Source: Hermodice carunculata (taxonomy: Eukaryota; Annelida; Polychaeta; Eunicida; Amphinomidae). Taken from it: a stretch of 64,000 bases of DNA. The DNA lies in NCBI GenBank assembly GCA_964020975.1, contig OZ026628.1, forward strand, positions 68,450,966 to 68,514,965, written 5' to 3'. Below are positions 38,954 through 53,600 of the stretch, piece after piece. The notes below the pieces were generated by a model that ran no database searches, had not been told where the DNA came from, and was given only the letters and a program-made list of their open reading frames with translations. How positions within the stretch are numbered: the first letter of the stretch is position 1; every line of letters starts with the position of its first letter. Both the position numbers and the translations under genes were made by a program.

Positions 38954-41900
38954 CTGAAAAAAAGAGATGAAAAAACACAGGAAAAGATTTTGAACAGCAG
39001 TTCCCATCATGAGAAAACCCTGTCATGAGAGACCACTTTCGAGATTCTCAAATCCAAAGATTTTGAACACTAGTCCCCATCATGAGAGAATCCTGTCATG
39101 AGAGATCACCTTGTCATGACAAACCACCCTCTCGTGAGAGACCACTTTAGAGATTTTAAAGTCCTTAATATACTCCCCATGTTAAACTACCTGCCAAAAA
39201 ACCCACCTGTTTCTGAAGATCACTTTTTAAATTTCTTCGTGAATGTCCCTGCCATCAAAGGCCACCTGTTGTATGTGACCACTTGGCAGGAAGAAAAAAA
39301 TCGCTTACAGGAGGTGGCTAACTATAATTTAAACTTGAGAAAGAGCTTCTGCATGTAGACAAAACTAGTACAAGTTTTCAAGGTTGTGTACAAAAAAAAA
39401 CCTTTCCAAAAATCCAAGAAAATCTTGGATGGGGTAGATGGCTTAATGCCAAAATCAGATTTTCACCAATTTTGGGGAATAGTAAAAAAAAATATGCAGC
39501 TTAAAAACATCAGCCCTGCTTTTTACAAGAGAGAGGGGTCACTGTAGTGCAATCCTGTATGAAAACCTGATCCATTAAATTGGTGATATTGGAGGGGGGG
39601 AGGGTAAATTTTTATCCATGGTTTTAGGGGATTTTTTTGGTATATGACCCCTTAATGCGAGTTGCAACATCCAATATGCATTGTACAAAGCCATCACGAC
39701 GTTTAAACGAGAGATTTACTTTTATCTCAACCATGAAAAAATTGATATAATACAGATCTACACAAAATACAAACAAAAGGACTGTGACAGTCCTGTGCTC
39801 ACCTGACATGTACATATACCCTAGCTATTTTTTAAGATTTGCCCAAAAAACAACAAAGAAATTTTTAAAAATCGAAAAATCAATGGAGCGAGACCATTAA
39901 AAAAAATCTGGTTGAGACCCAACCAAGGTATGTTGCCACCAAGTTTGAAGTCAATCTGGCTGACGTTTTTGGAGAAGTCAAAATGTGAATTAGCATTAGA
40001 ATGCCCATTGACTTACATAGTAATCAAGAGAAAAGAAGTCAAAAATTGCAATAACACACAAAAAATCATTAAAAAATTAGAAAAAAATTGAAGCACCACC
40101 TGGTGAACAAATTAAAAACTAAGAGTCCCTAGGAGTGTTCCTGTGCGATATCAAAGCAATTGGATGAGTGGTTTCAGCGAAGATTTTTTTTTAGATTTGT
40201 CCCCAAAAAGAACAAAACTTTTTATAACAAATCCAAAAATCACTGGAGCGTGACCATTGGAACAAACTTGGTAGAGACCTACCCACGGGTACATCCCCAC
40301 CAAGTTTGAATTAAATCCGGCTGATGGCTTTGGAGAAGTCAAAAATGTGAATTGTGGACAGACAGACGAAGGACCATACTATAAGCTCAGCTGACTGACA
40401 AATCAGCTGACCTAACTAGAACAAATCATTTAAAAGTCTGTGTACCTTGAAAAGCATAAGGGATATAAAATCATGGATTAAAAGAAAGCATAACATGGAC
40501 AATTCAAGACAAATACAATTCATTATGTTTCATAATACAGATATGCTTATTGGAAGGGTTCTGTTGACAACTCATTCAATAAATATTGTTTCATCATTTA
40601 TTTCAAAAGAATTAAAATTTTTGTATGATAGAAAGGTAATCAAAGGAATCATTCCACTTTTATCCCTGTCCGCATAAATGACCTATGTCCTGTACTTGTG
40701 TGATATCTTAAATTATAAGACAGACATTCCTGAATAATGCATTTCATGTCTCCTTCTGTTGCAACACTTTTTTGACTTCTCAATTAAATATTTTGGAGAC
40801 TTCCAAGAATTTTTTTTGTGCTGGGGAGAGGGCGGGGACTTAGTTGTTTCCACAGTAAGGTGCGAAGATACAGTGGCACCTGTTGTAAAGAACACCTCTT
40901 GTGAAAGACCACATTATCTCTTGGGACGAACATTGTAGGATTATCTTTTTGTTATATTGTGGAGTATTACACAATAAAAAAAAAAAAAAGCAAAAACCCC
41001 CAACAACCCCCCCCCCAAAAAAAACCTAACAAATCAATCAATGCAAGGCTTACTGTTTCTGTTGTTCCCTTTTACTAAAATTTCCCAACAGTGTAAAGCA
41101 CTTTAATATGAATAATATAGATAGGTGCAGAACTATCAGGAAAGACTTGGATTGAATCTTATTCAACATAGAAGAGGCTAAACCTGGTTGCTTCAGGTGG
41201 TTAAAGTGAGACAGAGTTCAGATAAAATTTCATAGCGTCACTTTACCTGTTAGGAGATCTGCGAGCTGATGGGGGTATGTTTTTACGTGGTGGTTTCTGT
41301 GGGGCTTTGCGCCGGGGCGTTCTTGGCATACTGGGGTAAACATCACGGTATTCAGAGCCAAGCAGTGGGTCCTCTGGAAAAAGAAAATTAATACTGAAAA
41401 ACATACACAATCTTTACGATGCAAAAGAGCAACAGTCCAATCTTTTTATGCTTGAAGTTCCAATTTTTAACATTCTCGAGTCATCTCTGTCATTAAAGGA
41501 CAACTACCCATATGCATGAAATCACCACCCAAGTGAACAGGTGAAGCTTTAATTTTCTTTCTTGAAATTTAGACTTTCTGGGTGTTGGTTTTGTATTATG
41601 ACTTCCACATCACACTTGCCTCCTTCCATGTCTATGTCTATATGTGGCACTGTCTCCACTTTTAATGTACAGTAATGATCCTTCTCTTGTACAGCCAATG
41701 CAAAGGCACCAAAACTATGGCCTCACAAGAGAGGTGGCTTCTCTTGAGGGGGCTAAGTTTTATGAAAATGTCATACATGTTGCATGGGAAAGTGGTCTTC
41801 GTAGAAGGGGTGGCCTCTCTTGAGAGGGGTCTTACAAGAGGGGAACCATTGTATTAATATACAAGTATTAGGGTAAAAGCTGTTTTGCAAACCACTCTCT

Positions 41901-44637
41901 GAATCAACAAACCATGGTCTCCTTCAGGAGGAATAAATAATGGAAAGTGCCAGGCAAAGTATCTGAAAGATCGTTTTTCAGGGCAGCTGGGGTCTAATTG
42001 GAGAGGCCTCTCTAGCCAGGGACCACTGTATATTAATGTGCTGAATTGTTGTGTAAAAATTGTGACCCTGTTGCAATATTCATATTTGGTTTAGAATTCT
42101 TCAAAACAAAGCAAGGGGCTGCAATTTTCATTTAAAATGCCATGAATACACAACCCTTCCATATGTATTTGTTTACACATATTGCCACACCTTCACGTGT
42201 CAGTCCAACCAATAACCACTGACCGTAGTAATGAAGCTCCTCTCATCGGTATTTCCGAAAATAAACATGTGACAGGTATATAACCAGTTTCTTGTAAGTC
42301 TATACACTGAATGGGCTAATTTTGATGTTTAAAGTGAATAATTGCACTCAAAAATAGGTACAAATGTAAATATGCAAAAAGAATATTGTTCGTGTTGCAT
42401 TATGGTAGGGAAGCATTGAGGCTGACATCGGGTGTGGTGTATGATGTCACCCTCAATGCTCATTGCCATGACCCCATAACACCAACACAAATGGTAGAAT
42501 TCATTTCGTAGTGCCATAAAATCACAAAACGACTACTTGTACAATTTTTGTGTAACCATTTTCACCTTGTAACATTGTAACATGGCAATAATTAAATCTG
42601 CACCTGTTACATTTAATCAGTTGTCAGTAACGTAATATAATTTTGCACTTAGTCAGTGTATTTAGAGATTTACGGGGCAATTAGTGAAACTCCTCTGGCA
42701 ACATGTAACATGTCAATACACGTAGAGACAGTGGACCCTTAAAATACAAAATTAGCATAATTGTCATTTATGCAGTTAGTTGAATGCACAGGGGCAAACA
42801 TAGCAGTAATAAACGGAAAGACAAGAGACACAAAAACAAACTAAAGGGCACCAAACCAGGGAACTAAACTGGACTGCTACAGTATGCTTGATGTAGGAAG
42901 GGTATTACACGTATATGTATGTAAAACTGAACATTATTGAGAATAATTAAAGCTGCATTGTTCTGTTCTGCCACAGAACAATGCAGAGGTCTGCCATAGA
43001 ACAATGCTCAGGTCAGCCACAGAACAATACAGAGGTCTGCCACAAAACAGTGCTGAGGTCTGCCACAGAACAATGCACAGGTCTGCCACAGACCAGTGCA
43101 GAGGTCTACCATAGCACAATGCAGAGGTCTGCCACAGAACAATGCAGAGGTCAGCCACAGAACAGTGCAGAGGTCTGCCACAGAACAATGCAGAGGTCTC
43201 CCATAGAACAATGCAGAGGTTTGCCATAGAACAATGCAGAGGTCTGCCACAGAACAGTGCAGAGGTCTGGCATAGAGCAATGCAGAGTCTGCTTATGACC
43301 TTTCCGTCAGCCGTAAGAAAAAAGAAAGATGTTAAAGAGAGTACTGGCATAACCCTTTAACCCTTGAAGACTGAGGTAACAGCTTTCCTTGGAATGGGTT
43401 GGGCCCAACCCCTGCCAGGGAAAGCTGTTGACTTGGGGCATGTGATCTTGATCGGTCTCATCTACAATCCTCAGTCAAATTGTTTTTCACTACTGTTGAA
43501 ATTAGTTGAAAGCGCTGAAGCAGACGACATTTGACCAGCAGCCAGGTTTGGGCCACTTAAGATGGAAAGGGTTACCACAACAGCTGGCATAGGGGAACCC
43601 CAATGAAGCCCAAGTCAGAGGAAGTGTACGGTCACACATTCTAGAGATTCATATACTAAGCTAGCTATCAGTTTGAGAATTGTAACTTCATAAACATGGG
43701 GGGAAAGACAAAAACAAAACTTTTTTGCCCAAATGCCCAGTTGTAATTTATCTTACCTCCGTGTTTTCGAAACAGCCGACCCTTCCTGGGGCCAACTGTA
43801 CTTTGTCCTGGGAAAGTGCCTTTAATATGAGGACTCAAGTTATTTCACCTGGTTTCCTTCACATCTTTATTATTTTTTTTCTTTTTTCTTTTTTTTTTGT
43901 TTTTTTTGTTAACAGGGGATAGAAGGTACATGTACATAAACACAATGTTCTTATTTCATGCTCAAGACATATCACAATGATATCACAAAACTGAATACCA
44001 TTCAGTTCTCTTTGTTTCATAAATAAATCTATTTATTTGTTGTTTCCTTATTTTATTTGAACTTGTCTCATCTTATTTTAATTTTTAAACGGGGAGAAAG
44101 AGATTTTATATTTGCAGTTATCACTGTAATTTCATACAGTTAGAATGATAAATGGCACAGTACACTTTGTGGGGCTCATGAATTCGTGTTTAAAATCTGT
44201 CTACGGTTACCATTTAATACCATAAAAAGAAAATATACTTTCTGAAAGAAAGCAGAATATCAAATTAGATTCTGGCACTGAATACCAAATTTGAGTATCA
44301 CTGTTGATATAATTAAGTTCTAATTAAAGTTCTTAACTTTTGCACAAAATTTAATACAGCATTTTAAAAATAAAAATCAGATTTAGCTAATAATGCCAAA
44401 TGAAAGAACATATAATGCTCTGCAACACCACTTTTATTTTTTTAAAGGGTTAAGTTGTAATTTTATATCTTTAATTTTTTTTTTTCAAATTTATAGTTTT
44501 AATTTTGATTTAAACATCCTGTACATTTTTAACTAAAACTCTTACGCAAAACTTCAAAAACATTTTTGCTAGAAGTGTATTTTCATTTTCTATTTAGCAA
44601 ATAAGTGAGTCCCATTTTTGATGTTTGTGTTATTCTT

Positions 44638-44669
<32 letters not shown>

Positions 44670-47600
44670 TGTTGTTTTTGTTTTTTTGTTTTTGTTTTTG
44701 CACAAAACAGGCAAAACTAAAGATTTTTCAAAAAGCAATTGAAATTTAATCTCTTAACACTTACAGAGATTTTATTATGTTTAATAGCTTAAGCAAAATG
44801 TATACTTTTAGAAAATATATAGTTTATATGCTCCTAAAGGAGAAGTCTGGTGTCTATAAGGACATGTTTATAGCAAAGTGTTGTCAGTGTTAAGAGCTAT
44901 AAAAGTGTACCAGGCCCTTGAACCTGAATCCAGAAATTTTGAAGAATTTGGTTTCACCATATCACACCCGGTAAATTCTGAAGTCAGGTTATATCAACTT
45001 GAAATATTTTCATTGGTCTTCAACTGGTAACTGTCAGAAAATACTGTGGAACCACAAAGTGAAAATTTCAAAATTTTGCTATCTTTCTCATGTACAGCCA
45101 GCAGCACTTTCATCCACGATAAAATCATCAGTTTTCTTTTGCAAAATTAAGGACCCACCATCCTTGTCAAGTGTTAACTTTTTCCAATATGGCGAGCTTA
45201 GCAAAGACCTAGTGAGGATAAATACAATTTTGGAGCCCTGAGTTGTGTTGTTAATAGAATTTGCTATATTTTGACCACCTCTAAATGCCACAAAGACAAT
45301 CTCAAATCATGAATCTCTCACGTCATTAGAATTTGGGCAGCGATGAATCTTACCATAGAATTCTGTCCCTGGAGAGCGCAGCGAATCAGGACTTCTGTAT
45401 CCCTGTGACCTTACCTCGTCATTGTTCAGCAAGATTTCCTGAAAATATCAAGGGGACAGTTGGGACATGAGATGATTTTGTGCAATGTCTGCTGATTAGG
45501 ATAAAATTGCCCAACATGATTCAGGAAATCAGTGAAGAATATTCACCCTGAGAATGGCATGTAAAGCCCTGCAGAGCCACCTGGTGTCTTGCCTGCTTTT
45601 GGTTCATGACATGGAGAGTAATATATATATATATTTGCTATCTATACAGTGAACATGCCTCAGCTGACAAGCTTTTGGTTTGTCCACATTATAAAGCCAT
45701 AGCGTCAGTAGTCCATGCACATATTGCTATCAACCCTTGGCTTACCATACAGTCATTTACATTGTCAAGCTTTTTAATTCCATAAATTGGTCCTGACATA
45801 TCACTTTCACAGCATAATTTTCCCAAAATCAACAAAGCATAATGAAGACTAGTAAAAACTTTCCCTGTTGACAAGCACGACATTAACATGTACCACACCT
45901 TGTCTCTGTTATGCCCCACATAAATTTTGACTTTTGTGGGTTTTCATGCCAGTGACATCTCCTTAAAACTCATCACAAATTTACTCTGTATTTTACAATG
46001 TTTAATGGTACCTTCTTCTCACTGATAACCACTTAAACTACTGTAACTATGCTAATAATAAATGTACAGTAGTACCTGCTGTATGCAACCACTGCTGTGA
46101 ACAGCCACATTGTTTTTGTGGTCACTAGGTTCACACATAGGAGTCAATTTCTTTGTAAAATTTACCTGTGGTGAGAGGTCACCTGCTGTATGTGGCCACT
46201 TTTTCTTGGCAGAAGGGGTGACCACATACAGCAGGTACCACTGTACTTATATTTGCTTGCATAAATTTTCATGGTTTCTGCATTTCACACATTTCATTAA
46301 ATTTTTCAACTTTACTATTTTCAACAAAATTCCTATTAAATGAATTTTAACTTCAATTTCAGTATATTTTTATTTTCATAGTTTTGTACCATCAGCGAAA
46401 TAAGCAAAAATAAAAAAGTACAGCAAAATAAGAGCCATTTGCAGTATATGCAGCACATAATTAACAGCTGCAACTGAACAATGACAGTGAATGGGTTAAA
46501 ATTTTAAAAGATGAGCAAATGCTGGTGACATCCATTAAAAGTTTGAACAAACACTGCTAGTTTTAGCTTCAACATTTAACTTTGTATGGGAAAAAAATAA
46601 GTGAATTTAAACTAATCAGTCCTACACGTATAAAGACCATAGTCTGAACACTGCTTCTTGGCTATGTACTTGATCAATGTGTCCAGGCACCAATGAGGCC
46701 CCTTACTGGGACAAAGACTCTCCTTATCAGATTGATTAGCATAAGTAAAGAGAAGGGGTAGGACACAAATGTCACGTACACCTCAGTAAGCCTTTGAAAC
46801 ACTCAGCATATACACTTGTCCAATCTTTTATTTAAGCTTGCTGTCACCATCATGTTCCAACCTTCCCCTTGCCATTACAGTTTTCCTTGTGTGTGTTTGT
46901 GTACTTTGAGCCCTCCAGTGACCAAGGCCAGAGGTTGCCTTGGCAACCTGCACTAAGTGTGAATCAGTAACAGCTGTGGACCGATGGCACATTATTCCTG
47001 ATGGTGAAGAAGCAGAGAGACAGCATTTGCTTAAGCAGACCACTTGCTGCTAATTTTTAATGGGAAAAAGCTGCATACCAATAGGTCAGCTGTAGGTTTC
47101 CCCAGCATAGATACAAACCTGCACTTCATAATCAGCCTCTCCGGGAGGTCGTAGGGGAATGCTGACCATGCTACCTGACCTTGACCTTGGGGTCGTTGCT
47201 GGGGTGATGATTATTGATGGTTTCCTGCTTGAAGATGGTGTTGGAATGGCATTCCTTGCCAGAAGAACAACATCTGGATGGTCCATTCTGGAGGAAATAC
47301 ATGTACACATCAAATGATACAATTTCCAAATTCTCTGATCCTTGACAAAAGAAGCTGGAAAGTCTAAAAAAAGTCTCACAATTTATTTGTTAAATTCTTC
47401 TACCCACAAAGTATTCTTGCAAATATTGAATTTTAACATTATTCTTGTTGTCTCTAAGCTCTAAATTGCAGACTGACTTAGCAGTTTTCCTTAATTTAAG
47501 ACTGACTTTTATTTCCTCAGCCACATATTAACTGCTCACATCCTTTACAACCACGGAATGAACTGAGTAAAATCTAGCCCTAGATCTTGTTCGAAGTTGG

Positions 47601-50600
47601 CAACATGATGAACTAGGCACCTCGCAGGGTTTCCATTCTGATGCATTGTTTCCATGCTACCAGCTGGTCCATAGAGGTCCTGGCCAATTGTGTAAACGGG
47701 GGTGCGAGGAAGCCTCTTTTTCTGCAGCTTGGGGGACCTTTGTGCATTGGTGAGGTCATAGAAGCCAGTAAATCCTGGTTGATCAGTGTCCGCTCTTGAC
47801 ATCTGGTAGTCAGGCTGGTAATATCTGACGAAAATTAAGCATTTTATACTTGGTCCTGATTTTGACAGGCTCACACAATTACATACCACATGTGATAAAC
47901 TGCTTAAAATTCATATTTGAAATTTTTAAAGTTTCTTTAAAAAAAAAGACAAATTAAAGCTAGAAGAGAACATTTATCTCAAACCAAATCAGCCTTTGTG
48001 CCTTTGAAGCATAAATTACAATTCTACAAAATTAATATTTGCCCATAGGCTGTATACATTCAGCAACACACGAGACCTCGAGAAAGACACCAGAGGTCTT
48101 TTAAACATTGAATCTTGCACACAACCTGACTATCCCGAAATAAAGAATTAAGCGTGCATGGGATTGAATTTGGATCAGCCAGATTACTTTTAAAACTCAA
48201 GGGAGGTGGGGTTACATAAAAGCTTTGTTGCAACTACACTCTTAGCTCTGAAAATGAAAACACATGCTCTAAGTAAGATAAACACTGCACAATGACACAG
48301 TGTTCATAGGGAGTGAAGCATTGTGGGTCCACATGCATTGAAAAGTCGCATGTATAACAGTCACATTAAAGTGAGTTGGCTTACAGAGTAATATGATGTA
48401 CACTAATAACGCATGAATAAAGTTCATCCATCATAGGAGAAAGATTGTCCACATTGGATCCCCCCCTCCCCACTGCAACTAAAGCAGGCAAGGACAAGGA
48501 GTGTAATCACTAATGCTCTCCCTGTGTTGGAAAAAAGCGTAATTTAAACTAAAGGCTAAAACACACATTGCTTAGGATAGTTCAAATGCATTGTACTTCA
48601 ATACACTTTTGAAAAAAAAAAAGATTTCCGCCACTTGCATCTGCTTAACCACCCCATGTCCCAGCTCACTTAAGCACATTCTCGCAAAAGCATTGTGCCA
48701 GTCGCAACTTTTAATGGAACTCAAGTTTTCTGATTCAAAATTCTACACAATGAGTTCCACACTGCACCCATAAACTAGGACTGTATACCTTTCTGGACTG
48801 TTGAAGTCAGTGGGGACCATATCCACAATGGCTTGTGGGAATTACGAAAGTGATTTATGAATTATTTTCAATTTGTCATCATGTCTTAGTGACAGCTAGT
48901 GTATTTAGAAATAATATCACATTACGAGTGATCGTTATTGGTAAGGAAAATCACCAGTGACCTAAGGTCACAGATCATTTTCCACACCCAAAACGACCCT
49001 GAGTGAGAGGATAAATTGTAACTGACCCTCCAGCCAGGTTAGATTTTGTTTATTTGATGTTTAATTCGGTATTCATCACAAAAAATATACCCTAGGCCTA
49101 CTTTCAACGCCAACCTGGTTTGCCACGTTTCTTTACATTGGTTGTAATTATTCCACGTCACCTGTGACTTATAATCAAACATCCCTTGTGCACATTTGAT
49201 CAAGTCATTGATCATTTCTTTCCATTATGGATAAGGGGCGAGTATCAGCAGATTAAAAAAAAAAAAAGTTATTGACACAGTCAAGTACTTTCTCAAACTT
49301 AATCTTAGATGTGTTTTCATACTTGCAACTTCCATGTTTTTCTTTATACTTTTTTTGTTTTGATAGTAATTAGCAAAGACTATTTAGATGGGCCCATACA
49401 TATAGCTTCCAATTTGTACATATTTGTACAAACTCACACAAATTTGTTGTCAAGCACTGACAAAAGCAGTGGACAGAAGAGGGATATGTTAGGCAAGGAA
49501 ACCTATCTGACCAGGTTGGAATCCCCTTTTCGCTGTCGAGGAAATTTGGTAAAAGTGTGAGCAATGGTGAAAATTTCAAAGTCCCGCATTTCTGCTGACT
49601 GAAAATAGTACCGTTTCAAAGAAACTTCAAACTATCAGCAGATTTGCAAGACTTAAGCTATATAGTAAGACTCAACAGTATCATTCATATTAAAGATGAA
49701 ACATTATATTCGTAAGAAAGAATCACCTAAAAAAACCAACATATTATGCAAGTATCTGATATTAAGCCACATATATTTACAAACTTACAAATGTTCTCAA
49801 AGCTGTGACTATGGCATAAATACTCACTTCTTTTTGGATTTCTTGGCATGTTTGTTTGGTATGACTACGGAACCATTAGCCTTGGCGTGCTTGTGTTTTG
49901 GTTTCCTCCACTCACAGCAGAGCACTATGATAATCGGTACCAGGAGGAGAACAGCGATGCAGCCAGCCACGATGGCGATGATTGTTCCCGTTGTGATGAG
50001 GTGGAAATCTTTCTGGCCAGTCGTGTTGAAAGGGTCTGTTTTCCAGGCAATGTATAGTAACATATAGACATTTCAAAACAAAGCCACATTAAGAGCACTT
50101 CAGGCTGAATTGGTCTGAAATGTGCACATGTGCTTTCCACAAAACTGAGATCAGGAGCATCCAAACTAAAAATCATTACGCTTTTTTTTCAAAAAACATA
50201 TAAAGTGATTCCCCTCTGACAAGGGCAATCTTGCCTTCATGTGTTGCTTTTTTTTTCTAGTTCAGTACAGTACAGATGGCCTTAATGCCGGGGGTACACT
50301 ATAATAAAAGCCCTATTGCACACAACTTTTATGTTTCATATTATCTTCATACAGTGAAACCTGTCCTCAAAGACCACCCCAGGATGACCAAATTATAGTC
50401 TCTCAAGAAAGGTGGTCATTCATTGGAGGTATAAATAAGTTGAAAAGTATATAGAAAATGGCCTGAAAAGGTGCGTTTTTTTCCCCAAGACAATTGGTCT
50501 ATCACTGGAGTGGTCTCTCAGGACAGGGGACTATAGTACTGGCAACTTGGGTCCCTCAGTCATTCCATCCAATGTGGGTCATTGGCTTCGTGGGGAGTAT

Positions 50601-53600
50601 TCAAGTATATACTTTGTCAAACATTATAAAGTTAAACCCATGAGAGGTTATGACAATAAGTACATTTACATTTCACGGCACTAGTATATTCCTCTATCAA
50701 ACTGCACTGTAGTTTAAGACCACCTGTAATGCTAGACCATCATTCACTGGCAGTAGTGGCAGGCTTAACCCTTCCCCTTTTAAACTGGCCAAAACCAGCT
50801 GGTGGCCAAATGTCATCTGCTTCAGTGTTTTCAACTAATTACAACAGTAAGGAAAAACAATTTGACGGAGAATTGTAGATGAGACCTATCAAGATCACAT
50901 GCCCCAGGTCAACAGCTCTCCTTGGCATGGGTTTAGTTTGGATGCCAAGGAAAGCTGTTGACCTGGAGTAAATATTCCATATACGTACAGGCATGCTGGT
51001 ACTTGAATGAAAGGTCCGTTTACAAGGAACATTAATCTAGCACCCTTATTTTAATTTAGAGCAGTTCTATCTTTATAGTTTGACTTTACATGTAGTTGAA
51101 ATTCAGAGAAGTTTGCTTTAGGTATAGTCTGACTTACATTCCAGCTGGCATTGAATGAGTTAACAGGTTTTACTGTGCACTTACCCCTCAATGTCTGTGT
51201 CTGGAGTACCCCAGAGTAAGGTCCTGGGCCCCCCAGGTTGTAGGCGGCAACCTTTACCTCATACCCGGTCTGCGCTTTTAGATTTTTGATCACGTGGTTT
51301 TTTGCTTGCTTGCCAGGAACTCTGTTCAACTTGAAGACTGTCCCTCCTTTGGCTGTGTATGCCACCAGGTATCCCACAATGCTTTCATTCATGGCCCCCT
51401 ATGACATTAACAAATGTACTTATTTGCCCATACTACCACATGTGGGTAAAAGTTATGCGGAGGTTATGGTCTTGACAGATCACCTTTGCCACATTAATAA
51501 CTAGCTTTCAACACTTTAATTTCTAATCTACTTCAAGTTAGAACTTTGAGCTTTTCAAACGTCAATGGAGTCAATATTCACCACAAAAAATGGAATTTCT
51601 CTTGCCGGCAGAAACAAAATCAAGAAAATGACTGGAGAAAAAATCCATAACACACATGAAAACCAAAACATCTATACTTCAAAAAAGACATTTAATGCAC
51701 ACAACAAAAATGTATATCTTTTATATTTAATACAAATAAGTTGAACAAAGCAAACTGTCATAGAATTCCAAGTAAACATTATAAAATGTATCTATGTCAA
51801 TTGTCCTGTTTTCATTGCCTCAAAGCTTAGATTTATTCTGTCCACTGTAAAAATTTGGTTTTTACATGTCAAGGTGAACAAATCAATTTCAAAAAGAAAA
51901 TCTTGAATACTACATGCTAAATTGAGCTTTATTAATGCAGTGTCAAGATCTGCAATTGGATAGGAACAATAAGTTCTCAATCCAGATCCAAGTTTATAAA
52001 TCAGGTACATGTTTGTTGTATGTGTACAATTGTAATTTTCTCACCTTCCATTCCACCAAGACAGAGTCATGACTTCTGGCTGCCACCCTAGTGACATCTG
52101 GTGGTGTAACTGGAACTAAACATACAATGACCATCATGATGAATCGTAAATTTTGTCTGATTAATATAGATTATGCCACAAGGTACAGTAGCCTTGCCAT
52201 TAATCCAACAGTGTAGTTGCAGTATTAATTAGTTTAAAGGAATTATAAAAGACAAAACAAGAGGCCCATGGGCCTCATGCTCTGCAGGCATGTTATCTGA
52301 CGACCATCACCCCAAAATCATTTCTAGAAATGCATTTCCTCCATGATCTTGAGAAATTAGTCAAGATTATCCATATTATGTAACAACAAACTTACACATG
52401 CAGAGACTCCAACCTACAGAACCCAGCAAATGGGAGATAATTATGAAAGCAGCTGCTCTCAGTGGGGGCCCCATTCACTTACTGTGGGGAGCACTGTCAA
52501 TCAGGCGGGAGGTTGTAAAATTTGATTGATCTTGATGATAAGAATGAGAGAGATTTCCCAACCAAGTCGGGAGGATTGGAGTCTCTGCACAAGGCATGAT
52601 ATACAATTGTGGTATATTTTGGTATCATTCACCTTATTCTTAATCAACATATTGAATTTACTGTCCTTTTGCTTAGTGCTTAATGACCTTGAAAAAAAGT
52701 CACGGTCACACAACATATTACAAAATTTGACTACTGACCTAATGTATTTTGGTGTAAATTTTGCAGTTTTATTTCAATTTATATCACCATAATAAATTTA
52801 ATGTGTTTTTGATATGTATAATACTAGTTCCAATAATTACCATCAGTGACACCATCATGACTCAAAGTCATTGACAAAGTTCAACCGAAACATGATCAGA
52901 GAAGGCATAAAATGGACACTTTGCTGTGAAAAGGATAATATACATGTAATTAAGCTCTCCGGCATGTGGTCCTCCACAACAGATGTTTTGGTGAAAAAAC
53001 CAGGAATGTCTTACACTGTGTAATTTTAGAGGTGTTACAGTACATGATCAGGACATTGCTCATATTGTGATAATACTGACATCGTTATCATTTAACATCA
53101 CTGATGTCTGTCGACAAACATGGAATTAAAACTCAAAAACAAATTGGGCTCATTTTATTGTTGCTCAGAATAATATATTAATATGCAATTCCTACACAAG
53201 GTGGCAGCATCCCGCAGCACCCCCTCACCCTTCACCACCCCATCCCAGTACAGCATAGGTCAAGTTTAAAAACTTTGTTCACTATGTTCAGTTTCCTGTA
53301 CATAAATAAACCAAAAGGTCAACATTAACACATTAAGCTCTGCTTGTAAAGCTGTTGATTTAGTGCATTGAATGTAGGCGTACTTTGAGACTGAAAGGTT
53401 AAATCAATAAACTACACACCGACCAACATTGTCTCCTACCTTTTTCAAAGACATTGACCACTTTTGTAACATATCTGCTAGTCAGCTTGACCTTGGAGTT
53501 AGTGGCCGCGACCTTGACCTTGTACGTGGACAAAAACTTCAGGTTTCTGAGGTGTTCTTGGTACGGAGGCTGATGTGGCTTAATGACGGTGATGGGGCCA

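Noticed and set aside
42934-43360. 138-codon minus-strand frame, Cys- and Leu-rich
   Set aside because: It is the 23-bp minisatellite read through three frames in turn.
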